In this document: in pieces, positions 1-9,145 of the stretch
Layout: each line of letters opens with the position of its first letter
How positions within the stretch are numbered: the stretch's first letter is position 1
Assembly (NCBI GenBank): GCA_011799875.1
Contig: CM022302.1
Coordinates: 199,808,086-199,872,085 of the forward strand
Origin: Thinopyrum elongatum
Lineage: Eukaryota > Streptophyta > Magnoliopsida > Poales > Poaceae
Reading direction: 5' to 3'
Length of the DNA stretch: 64,000 nucleotides
Notes under the pieces: model-generated
Told to the model about the DNA's origin: nothing
Databases searched by the model: none
Seen by the model: only the letters and a program-made list of their open reading frames with translations
Program-made: the position numbers and the translations under genes

Positions 1-1076
1 TCCTCAGTAGCCTTTAGCTTGATGGATTCCTCAGGAGTCATTTCATCTAGCACAGGAGGTAGGTGCTCTCTTTGCGAGCCATTAGTTTCATTGAACCGCA
101 CATCTACAGTTTCAACAACCTTGTTGTGATAGGTGTTGAAGATTCTGTAGGTGTGTGAGTCCTTTCCGTAACCAAACATAAAACCTTCATGTGCTTTTGG
201 TGCAAATTTAGAATTGTGATGGGGATCTCTAATCCAACATTTAGCACCGAAGACTTTGAAATAACTCACATTGGGTTTCTTGTCAGTGAGGAGTTCATAT
301 GAAGTCTTCTTGAAGAATTTGTGAAGATATACCCTATTGATGATGTGGCATGCAGTATCAATTGCCTCAGGCCAGAAGCGACGAGGTGTCTTGTATTCAT
401 CAAGCATAGTGCGAGCCATCTCAACAAGAGTCCTGTTCTTGTGCTCCACAACACCATTCTGCTGAGGAGTGTATGTGGCAGATAACTCATGAGTAATACC
501 AAGTTTATCAAGATAGTCATCAAGACCAGTATTCTTGAACTCGGTCCCATTGTCACTCCGTATATGCTTGGTCTTCACACCGAAATTTGTTGAAGCCCTT
601 GAAGAAAATAGTCTAAAGACTTCCTGCACTTTAGTTTTGTAAGTAATGACATGCACCCATGTGTAACGACAATAATCATCAACAATGACAAAGCCATATA
701 GAGATGCTGCATTTGTTAGTGTGGCATAATGAGTAGGGCCAAAGAGGTCCATATGAAGCAATTCAAAAGGACGAGAGGTAGTCATGATAGTCTTCGAGGG
801 GTGCTTGGCTCTGGTCACCTTTCCAGCCTCACAAGCCCCACAAAGATGATCTTTGAGGAATTTGACACCCTCAATGCCAATGACGTGCTTTTTCCTCACG
901 AGCGTGTGTAGGTTCCTCATGCCAGCAGGACCCAGTCGTCGATGCCATAGCCAGCCTTCTGAAGCTTTTGCAAGTAGACAAGTGGCAGGCTGTGGTCCTA
1001 CAGAGAAATTAACAATATACAAGTCTCCTCTCCTAAAGCCTTCGAAGACTTTGGAATTGTCAATTCCATGAGCACT
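1..1076 (-). CDS. E1 integrase (partial, runs off left edge)
   Basis: Integrase inserts the element cDNA into chromosomal DNA. One frame is open from about 1076 down to position 1. It holds the GAG-pre-integrase/zinc region near 960-820, starting WHRRLG, and the CxxC of the HHCC finger (CGAC) near 845. The catalytic core follows with D in MDLFGP (about 755), D in SDNGTEF (about 548) and E in VVEHKNRT (about 450), so the DDE triad is intact. The conserved LGH after WHRR reads LGP, which removes one zinc-binding histidine. After the core the reading continues into the linker that precedes RT. The upstream protease frame is offset by a small indel near 1075, so E1 pol is not continuous here. Open-ended, so completeness is unknown. 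Confidence 0.85.
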
Positions 1077-1348
1077 AAGCAGCGATATTTGCCAAAGACA
1101 ACAACCATATCAAGATCACAAAGCATTGAGATAGACATGAGGTTGAATCCGAGGGACTCGACAAGCATGACTTTGTCCATGTGTCGATCCTTTGAGATTG
1201 CAACCCTACCTAGACCCAATACCTTGCTTTTGCCTTTGTCAGCGTAAGTGATATGCTTCAAATGTGATGGAGATAAAGGAGTGCTCATCAGTAAGCTCTT
1301 GTCACCGGTCATGTGATTAGTACATCCACTGTCGAGGACCCACTCAGT
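998..1348 (-). pseudogene. E1 aspartic protease region
   Basis: Copia protease matures the Gag-Pol polyprotein. The active-site motif DSGCTNHMTG is intact at about 1340-1310, preceded by WVL, followed by the usual Copia block (GKSKVLGLGRVAI and a LMSIS motif). The frame fails near 1075, where a small indel shifts it out of register with the integrase and produces a stop at 998. Between this block and the end of gag (1987) the sequence is gag C-terminal or linker sequence with scattered stops and an 18-bp tandem repeat. Assignment to protease is firm; function is lost because of the frameshift. Confidence 0.8.
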
Positions 1349-1853
1349 AGCTTTGGGTAAATCATCCTGCAGATGAATTAGTGCATCTTACGAACACATA
1401 TACTTCAGAGTGAAGAATATGGCATCAAATTCATCAGACATAATTTCATCAATTAATGCAACATATGTATATATAGCAGTATGAAGACATGAGAAATGAA
1501 TGAATCATTTCTTCATGATTAGCTTGCGTCCTTTCAAGCGTTTCAGGTCTCCAGAAAATTCTTCAAACGATTTAGTTCGTCTGGAGACCTGACCCTGCAT
1601 AAGAGGTTAGTTCTTTTTCTTCACCATCCACATCTAGAGGGGTGGCAAAGAGTTAATCATTTTGCGAGCTCCATAAGAGAAAGGTGGCATTGAAGCCAAA
1701 GCGCTTCGTTTCATAAGAGAGGGGTTAGTATAGGCATATGAGTAAGCAGAGAAATTCTTCGAGGACTTATGAACATAATGATTTGAAGAATAATGCACAT
1801 AATCAGAACTATTAGATTTCCCTACGAAATAGAAGCGTTAGCATGATGATGAT

Positions 1854-1943
1854 CATATGAGGATTTTAATCCATGTGAGGAATTTGATCCATATGAGGAC
1901 TTAGATCCATATGAAGAATTTGGTCCGTATGAAGAATTTGATC
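1854..1943 (-). repeat. 18-bp minisatellite, five units
   Basis: Five consecutive 18-bp units of the form CATATGARGAMTTNRATC. On the minus strand, in the gag-linker reading, each unit encodes a six-residue repeat close to SNSSYG. The units differ at 2-4 positions each. Confidence 0.85.
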
Positions 1944-1986
1944 TGGGGTTCCTATTCTTCACAGGTGGTGTCATGAGGACATTCAC

Positions 1987-4179
1987 CTAAATACTTTCAA
2001 GGCACTTTTTGGGAACCCAGATTTTCTTCATAGGGGGACCATTCCTGCAGTTAGTTCCAACATATCTAGCAAATAATTCACCATTCTGATTTTTGAACAG
2101 TTTATAGTTGGAGTCAAATGACTCATCAGATGAATATGAGGATTCACAAGTAAAGCCAGATAAAGTGGATGGATCTACGGGAGGTCCCTTCGCAGCAACC
2201 CATGAGGTTTTGGGATACTTCTCAGGTTTCCAGTAGGTTCCATCAGCATTGAGTTTCCTCTCAAAGGCAATATCCTCTTTCCTAGGGTTCCTGTTCAAGA
2301 TCTGCTTTTTGAGCACATCACAAAGAGTCTGATGCCCTTTGAGGCTTTTGTACATGCCTGTCACATACAATTCCTTCAACCCTGCATTTTCGTCAGTGAT
2401 ACTAGTGGTATCCTCAGATGAGGAATTTGTGACCACAAAGATAGTTGAAGAATTTGCAGCAATAGAAGCATTTGAACTTTCAGGTGAAGAATTAGCAGTT
2501 TTACGTTCAATGCATTTCAAGCATGGTGGAATAAATTCTTCCTGAGCGGAACTGATCTGTTGAGCAAGTAATGAATCATTTTCCTTCTGAAGATCTTCAT
2601 GACTCACCCTTAGCTTCTCAAGATCTAGCTTTCTTTGAAGAAATTCATAAGATAGCTTCTCATGATCGGCTAAGAGAGTATCATGACGACTTTGAAGGTT
2701 GTCAAACTTAGACTGTAGTTGCTAAAGATTATCAGTCAGTGTTTGAGTTCGATCCATTTCCTCACCTAACAGGTCATCGCTTTTGTCTAGCATATTTTGA
2801 ACCTTTTCCAAAGCCTTTTATTGTTTAATAGCAATATTAGCAAGTTTGGAATAGCTGGGTTTGAGGTTATCATCAGATTCATCCTCACTTGATTCAGAGG
2901 AGGGATATTTGAGTACCTTGGCACCTTTTGCCATGAAGCAATAGGTGGGAGCATAGTCATTGTTGCCATCATCAGCAGTGTTGGGGAAGCCATTTTCCTC
3001 AGTGTTGAAGATGGACTTGCTGACGTAAGCAGTAGCGAGGGCTAGGCTCGCCACACTAGAGTCTAACTCCTCAGATGCCTCCTCTTCCTCATGTTCCTCA
3101 GATTCAGCTTCAGAGTCCATTTCCTTGCCATGCAATGCCCGAGCCTTCTTGGAACTGCTCTTCTTGTGAGATGAAGACTTTGAAGATTTTGATGATGAGG
3201 ACTTTGCAGATTTCTTCTTCTTCTTTGAGTCATCTGAACTATCATCCTTGTATTTCTTCTTCTTTGATTCCTTTGCCCACTAAGGACAATCAGTTATGTA
3301 GTGACCAGGTTTCTTGCATTTTTGGCAAGTCCTCTTCTTGTAATCACGGGATGAGGAATCAGATCTTGTGTCATCACCTTCTGAAGATTTTACAAAGCGA
3401 CCACGCCTTGAGAACTTCTGGAATTTCTTCACGAGCATTGCTAGCTCCTGGCTTAGTTCTTCAGGGTCACCAGGGCTGCTATCAGAATCTTCTCTTTCAA
3501 ATGAGGAAACTGCCTTGGCCTTCAGTGCGCGTGATCTTCCATAGCTTGGCCCGCAGAGATCTCTCTTTTCAGCTTGTTGGAATTCATGAGTGTTTAGCCT
3601 CTCAAGGATATCAGCAGGATCTATTGACTTGTAGTCTCCACATTCTTGAATCATCAGTGCTAGTGTATCGAATGAAGAATCGAGTGACCTCAGCAATTTC
3701 TTCACCACCTCATGGTCGGTGATGTCAGTGGCACCCAGTGCATGAAGCATGTTTGAAATGTCAGTGAGGCGATCAAAGGTTTGCTGGACTATCTCATTGT
3801 CAAGTCTTTTGAAGTGGTTGAAGAGATTGCGAAGAACGTCAACTCGAGAATCACCTTGAGTTGAGATTCCTTCGTTGACCTTGGACAGCCTGTCCCAGAT
3901 AAGCTTTGCAGACTCCAAAGCACTCACTCTGCCATACTGTCCTTTGCTCAGATGGCCACATATGATATTCTTCGCTTGAGAGTCGAGTTGCTTGAATCTC
4001 TTCACATCAGCAGCGTTCACGGAAGGAGAGACAGGCAGAACGCCATTTTCCACAACGTACCAGAGATCGTTGTCAATTGCCTAAAGATGCATGCGCATCT
4101 TATTCTTCCAGTAGGGGTAGTCCGTCCCATCAAAGGTAGGACACCCAGCCGAGACCTTGATCATGCCTGCAGTCGACAT
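1987..4179 (-). pseudogene. E1 gag (capsid/nucleocapsid), stop-riddled
   Basis: Gag forms the virus-like particle. I place the start at the ATG at 4179-4177, about 55 bp inside the primer binding site. One frame continues to 1987 through at least four stops: 4083-4081, 3282-3280, about 2818 and about 2731. Each is TAG or TAA where CAG or CAA (Gln) would fit the context. The N-terminal half (4053-3280) carries the UBN2-type Gag domain, ending in the CCHC knuckle CQKCKKPGHYITDC near 3325-3285. Then come a Lys/Ser-rich stretch, an acidic stretch (near 3130-3050), coiled-coil-like heptads (2800-2550) and a C-terminal module ending MKKIWVPKK. The same ending module is seen in E3 gag (KMMWIPNKK). 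Length and layout fit SIRE-type gag. Confidence 0.88.
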
Positions 4180-4232
4180 AACTAAAACTCCAGGTGGTTA
4201 AACCAAAATCACACAGAACAAGGGAGTACCTT

Positions 4233-4244
4233 GCTCTGATACCA
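4233..4244 (-). other. E1 primer binding site
   Basis: On the minus strand this is TGGTATCAGAGC, the usual complement to the 3' end of initiator tRNA-Met in plant Copia elements. It begins two bases after the LTR end. Confidence 0.9.
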
Positions 4245-4246
4245 AT

Positions 4247-5739
4247 TGAAAGTGTGTTATATCGAATAGAGGGGGGTGAATAGGCGATTTTTATGAATTC
4301 GTCACTGAGGAAATACTACTTGAGGAATTTCCTAAGCAATGAACTACAAGCAGCGGAATAAGTACTCAGGTACATGCATAACAAAGCAGTAGCATAGTCA
4401 TCATGATGAAATGAAACATACACAGAGCACAGGTAGCGTGTAAACAGGATAAGCAGGCTAAAGACAAAGTGACTGAAGAAATAGGAATGAGGAAATTGAG
4501 AAAGTCTTCAGTCAAAGTCTTCAAACAGTAACGATCAAGTACGCAGCAAGTATGCGAGGAAATGAAAGGGTTGAGGAAATAGAACCAGTAGCTTGGTGAA
4601 GACAGTGATTTGGTAGACCAGTTCCAACTATTGTGACAGTTGTACGTCTGGTTGGAGCGGCTAGGTATTTAAACCTGAGGACACACAGTCCCGGACACAC
4701 AGTCCTCACCGTATTTTCCTTGAGCTAAGATCACACAGACCTCACCCAATTACTCGTGGTAAGTCTTCACAGGTGACTTCTAAACCTTCACAGACTTGGT
4801 CACTCGGCGATCCACAATTCCTCTTGTATGCTCTAGACCATGAAGCCTAACCGTCTAGAGGATGCACAGTCCTCAAAGGTAACAAGCGTCGGTTCCACAC
4901 AGGAACAATCTCTTCAGTGATGCTCAATCACTTTGGGTTTTAGGTGATGGGTTTGGGTTTTTCCTCACTTGATGATTTTCTCTCAAAGTCCTCGGAGGAT
5001 GGGATGCTCTAAATGACAAGTGTCAGTTTCTCTCAGAGCAGCCAACCAGCTAGTGGTTGTAGGGGGCAGCTATTTATAGCCGGGGAGCAGCCCGACATGA
5101 TAAGACATAAATGCCCTTCAATGATATGACCGTTAGGTGGATAGGATATTTTGGACAGCTGGCGCATAGCACAGCAATGGTCAGAAGTTTGAGCTCTCAA
5201 ATTCCTCAGGGCTATCATGTTCCTCACTTGTAGGCAATCCACACTGGCGAATTCCTAACTCCTCAGTCAGAACAAATTCCTCAGAGAACAAAAGATCTTC
5301 GTCTCTGTCACTGAAGAACTTGACTGAACTGTATGAGATTTCCAATGGCTTCACTCGAAAGGATTGGGTAGGTGTAGGATTTGAGATGAGCATCACTTGG
5401 AAACTTTTCCTTTGTTTTACCTCGACCCCCTTTAACAGTACGGTGTTTCCTATGAGTCAAGAAAGGGAAAACAAAACTATGAAAACAAAAGTCTTCACGC
5501 TTCATAATCCTCGCATCAATATCAAGTCTTCAAGGTCACACCAATTTCCTCATTTTCAAAGTCTTCAAGAAAACCAAAGTCTTCAACTGAAGACATTCAT
5601 TTTTAGGGGTCGACATTCATCGTAAATATCAAACTCCTCATAGACTTATAGACCTGTGTACACTCATAAACACATTAGTCCCTTAACCTATAAGTCTTCA
5701 ATACACCAAAATCACTAAGGGGCACTAGATGCACTTACA
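4247..5739 (-). repeat. E1 5' LTR (1493 bp)
   Basis: The LTR is bounded by TG and CA. On the minus strand it starts TGTAAGTGCATCTAGTGCC and ends at CTTTCA, immediately before the primer site. A TATAAATA sits at 5078-5071. The partner LTR is outside the window, so age cannot be estimated. The LTR is unusually rich in GTCTTCA/TGAAGAC and CCTCA words. Confidence 0.9.
5071..5078 (-). promoter_or_regulatory. E1 LTR TATA box
   Basis: TATAAATA on the minus strand in a GC-rich setting about 660 bp from the LTR start. This is the likely core promoter for E1 transcription toward gag. Confidence 0.6.
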
Positions 5740-6391
5740 TTATTTATTATCATAATTCATTTTAGAGTTTTGTACACTCTAGCCCATTGCATAGAAGTTG
5801 CAACAAGATTCTTCATGATAGAACAATAGTTGTTTGATGTTATGAAGGAGGTTGTCCATGACAGAACAATAGTTGTTCAATGTTATGATCAAAAGGTCAT
5901 ACTCTTATTGTGAATTAGAGGGCATACTATTATTGTGAATAAGATGTATGTCATGAATATTGATATAAAACTGAACATCCATAACACTGATGCTAAATGT
6001 CGCCAGACTAAAAGAATACCACATCTGTGTGGCACTGCATTTAGTCACATTGGAGAAACTAGCATGGAGACATTTCATAGTGATGAATTTTGAAGTCTTA
6101 TGGTTGAGAATCATCTGACACTTGCAAGTTTCATTCAATTAGTGAAGTAAACTAAAATACTGTTCACACGCCATAGAGAACGAGCAACAAAATAATTGGC
6201 AATATGCATATAGATGTGTGTAGTCCAATAAGTATTGTTGCAAGCAGTGGATTTATCTATCTTCAAGGATGACTCAAGTAGATATTTATATTTACTAATT
6301 GAGGCATAAATCTGGATCTTTTGAAGTGTTTCAAAAGGTTTTCAGAATGAAGTAGAAATTGTTGTACCAAGAAAATTATGTTTCTACAATT
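5740..6391 (+). pseudogene. Decayed Copia integrase fragment
   Basis: No open frame longer than about 75 codons, yet plus-strand words match a Copia integrase. Near 6021-6065 there is a degraded pre-integrase block (WHC.L.HIGET-like). Near 6275-6360 there is a degraded core block recalling DDxSRYxYLMxHKSESFExFKxFQNEVE. This is the sequence into which E2 inserted (left flank caatt at 6387-6391), and E1 ends beside it. It is the oldest recognisable layer here. Only short motif similarity supports the call; a translated search against Copia pol would settle it. Confidence 0.6.
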
Positions 6392-6814
6392 TGAAAGCAC
6401 AAGTGCTCCCTGGGTGATTTTGGTAAATAATTGCTACATCTCTCTTGTTGGACTAATTTTTTTATCTAGTGTATTTCAGACAAGTTCAACAATGGCATGG
6501 AAAGGACAAGAGGATGTGGAACCCCTTCAAGGTGCTAAGGACATATATTGGCAAAAACTCAAGACTCTTCATCTTTGTTTTAGTGATCCAAGATCACATT
6601 GAGTCCATAAGAAAGCCAATACTATTAAAAGGGGATGAGGTGTTGCTTAATGGCTTGCTTGCTCAAATGCTTAGTGATATTACTCCAAAACCCTCAACTA
6701 CTTTTCAAATATGTCAAAACCCTAAACTCCAACTCGGCCCCCCCGATTCTTTCTATCCTGCGCCACCGAGTTCATATGACATAGCCACAGCCAGAAAGCC
6801 TAATAGTTCGGTCA

Positions 6815-7130
6815 CACCGATACAGATCTCGGTCTCACCGAGATGGCCTTGCCAACTCACTGTTATCAGTTGCAATTATTTTGGTCTCACCGAAATTGCA
6901 ATCGGTCTCACCGAGATGGCTTGACCAATTCTCTGTTGCCCTATTGCTTCACTTCGGTCTCACCGAGTTGATGCAATCGGCGCCACTGAGATGAGGTTTT
7001 CCCTAAGCCCTAGCACATCGGTCGCATCGAGTTGTTCCAGTCGGTCCCACCAAGATTCCTAATGTTCACATTTTTGAATTAATCAGTGCCACCGAGTTTA
7101 GCTATTCGGTCTCACCGAGATGGGTCAAAT
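6815..7130 (+). repeat. Palindromic TCGGTNNNACCGA array in E2 LTR
   Basis: About ten copies of a 13-bp interrupted palindrome, most as TCGGTCTCACCGA, several decayed by one or two bases. Spacing is irregular at roughly 20-45 bp. The array ends about 30 bp before the TATA box. Confidence 0.85.
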
Positions 7131-7160
7131 GTGTGTAACGGTTGGATTTTGTGTGGAGGC

Positions 7161-7168
7161 TATATATA
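7161..7168 (+). promoter_or_regulatory. E2 LTR TATA box
   Basis: TATATATA within GGCTATATATACCCC. The same context occurs in both E3 LTRs, at 48822-48829 and 57082-57090 on the minus strand. Confidence 0.7.
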
Positions 7169-7977
7169 CCCCTCCACCCCCTTCTCCATTTGTGAGAGAG
7201 CCATCAGAACGTGCCTACACTTCCACCATACATTTTCTGAGAGAGAACCACCTACTCATGTGTTGAGATCAAGATAATCCAATCCTACCACAAGAATCTT
7301 GATTTCTAGCCTTCCCCAAGTTGCTTTCCAATCAAATCATCTTTCCACCATATCCAAATCTGTGAGAGAGAGTTGAGTGTTGGGGAGACTATCATTTGAA
7401 GCACAAGAGCAAGGAGTTCATCATCAACACACCATCTATTACCTTTTGGAGAGTGGTGTCCCCTAGATTGGTTAGGTGCCACTTGGGAGCCTCCGTCAAG
7501 ATTGTGGAGTTGAACCAAGGAGTTTGTAAGGGCAAGGAGATCGCCTATTTCGTGAAGATCTCGCCTAGTGAGGCAAGTCCTTTGTGGGCGATGGCCATGG
7601 TGGGATAGACAAGGTTGCTTCTTCGTGGACCCTTCGTGCGTGGAGCCCTCCGTGGACTCGCGCAACCATTACCCTTCGTGGGTTGAAGTTTCCATCAACG
7701 TGGACGTACGATAGCACCACCTATCGGAACCACGCCAAAAATCTCCGTGTCTACATTGCGTTTGCACATTCCAATCCTATCCCTTTACTTTCTTGCAATT
7801 TGCATGCTTTACTCTTTCCGCTGCATATACTCTTGTCATACTTGCGTGAAATGTATTGTGAATGCTTGAACTTGTGCTAAAACTCTACCTTAACTTGAGC
7901 AACTTAAAAATTGCCACTTCTACTTGTTGAGGGTCTAATCACCCCCCCTCTAGACCCCGCTTCTCGATCCTTTCAAT

Positions 7978-7989
7978 TGGTATCAGAGC
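7978..7989 (+). other. E2 primer binding site
   Basis: TGGTATCAGAGC, complementary to initiator tRNA-Met, two bases after the LTR end. Confidence 0.9.
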
Positions 7990-8030
7990 ATTGGTCTCCA
8001 TTGCTTTGGTTTAATCACCATTGGAGGAAG

Positions 8031-8113
8031 ATGGATGAGTCTACGATTGGGAGTATGAGACGGAGAGTGTCTATGCTTGATGGAGAGTTCTATAGTTTTT
8101 GGAAGAATGAGAT
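8031..8113 (+). pseudogene. E2 gag, N-terminal piece
   Basis: The first ATG after the primer site begins a frame with a Gag N-terminal pattern, including a Trp (YSFWKNE) that normally lies near residue 25. The frame is cut at 8113 by the G1 LTR, whose 5-bp target copy gagat is 8109-8113. Reading resumes at 42231 with the second gagat. The piece is 27 codons and has no function alone. Confidence 0.75.
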
Positions 8114-9044
8114 TGTCAGTGCAACGAACATTTATGCTTGTTGCCCTGACTTGTATACAGGCGCGTTGGCTCTGTATAGCTACACCAATGTCCAAAGCAA
8201 GGCCAAGACAGAGAAGCAGCTCTTTGAGATGTCAAAGGGCGGATCAAGAAGACCAAGACAAATCAAGATGACTAGATATCACCTTGGGAAAGTCTCCCTT
8301 GCCGGGCAGGAGAGCCTGGCTAGGTCGAGGTCGCCCCAAGGACGAGCCCAAGATTTTCCTCGGCAGGCTTGTCGGGCTCGCCAAGGGTGGTTCTCCCCGC
8401 CAAGGCACCACCGCTCCGCCGCTCCACCACACAGCAACGCAAGTCACTTATCAGCGCGGTGTCGAGCCCCTAAGTGACTTAGTGGCCTCTACTAAGCATG
8501 TGGCGGCCTGTTGGAAAACAAGATTTATCCAAGTGACACCCGTCTAGAGGCATGTGAAGCTGATAAACGGAAGATAGTTAAGCGGCACGGTAAGCTTGCC
8601 GGGCTACGTCCACAGCATGACACCTAGCAGTGCATTTAATGTGCTTTGTCCTAGCTGCCAGAATTAGGTATGATAGCACTATTAGCTGTCTAATCACTAG
8701 ATAAAGACTGTTTTGCCACTGTGGTCACCCCTTAAACTATAAAAGGAGGTCCAAGGCAATAGGGTAAAGGATTCGGACTCCAACACACTTGTACACATGT
8801 AGCTTCTCTCCCCAAGGCATCGTTGCCGGGCTTGAGCGCCGTGTGCCCATTGTGCTCTTCCACTCAATCCACCAAAGCACGAGTAGGGCTTTATGCTATC
8901 CAGGGGCCCGAACCTAGGTAAAAGCCACCAGCGTCATCACCGTCGTGTTGTTCTATGATTTCTGCTCTTTTGTGCAACGTGATCTCCCCCTCGCTGAACC
9001 ACAAGGGGCTCATGGCCCCATAGGTGTTCGTGACCCCCACGACA
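8114..9044 (+). repeat. G1 5' LTR (931 bp)
   Basis: Begins TGTCAGTGCAACGAAC and ends CCCCCACGACA. TATAAAAG is at 8738-8745. The partner is 41301-42230. Confidence 0.95.
8738..8745 (+). promoter_or_regulatory. G1 5' LTR TATA box
   Basis: TATAAAAG in context AAACTATAAAAGGAGG, conserved in the 3' LTR at 41925-41932. Confidence 0.7.
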
Positions 9045-9048
9045 TCTT

Positions 9049-9066
9049 TGGCGCGCCAGGTAGGGG
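9049..9066 (+). other. G1 primer binding site
   Basis: TGGCGCGCCAGGTAGGGG begins four bases after the LTR end. This differs from the initiator-Met site used by every other element in the window. I do not name the tRNA without a lookup. Confidence 0.75.
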
Positions 9067-9145
9067 GAAATCGCCTGTGCAAACCTGAAGCCGTAAACAG
9101 CGCGTCGAGCTCCAACGTCGATCACCATCATCATCATCTTCGTGC

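Larger units (their letters stand above)
1..5739 (-). mobile_element. E1: Ty1/Copia LTR retrotransposon (SIRE-like), 5' part
   Basis: Read on the minus strand the order is 5' LTR (5739-4247), primer binding site, gag (from 4179), protease (near 1340) and integrase, which runs off the left edge. PR-IN order before RT is diagnostic of Copia. The LTR has TG...CA ends, and gag has a CCHC knuckle plus a long acidic and coiled C-terminal extension, which fits SIRE-type elements. RT, RNase H and the 3' LTR lie outside the window, so the target duplication cannot be checked (right flank ttatt). Gag carries several stops while the visible integrase is open. Lineage is my recall; the Copia class is certain. 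Confidence 0.93.
6392..7975 (+). repeat. E2 5' LTR (1584 bp)
   Basis: Starts TGAAAGCACAAGTGCTCCC and ends GATCCTTTCA just before the primer site. It contains a TCGGTNNNACCGA array (6815-7130) followed by a TATATATA at 7161-7168. It ends in the CCCCCCCTCTAGACCC stretch typical of this LTR type. It aligns along its length with the E3 LTRs in reverse orientation. Confidence 0.9.

Noticed and set aside
2339..2545. Plus-strand frames opposite E1 gag (also 3075-3722)
   Set aside because: Mirror frames of gag codons; no conserved motif on this strand.
5320..5625. 101-codon plus-strand frame in the E1 LTR
   Set aside because: Antisense to LTR transcription, low-complexity Ser/Lys content from GTCTTCA words, no domain.
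7306..7665. 119-codon frame in E2 LTR also present at 48325-48684 and 56586-56945
   Set aside because: Present only because all three LTRs are homologous; it lies in transcribed LTR sequence with no protein motif and varying ends.
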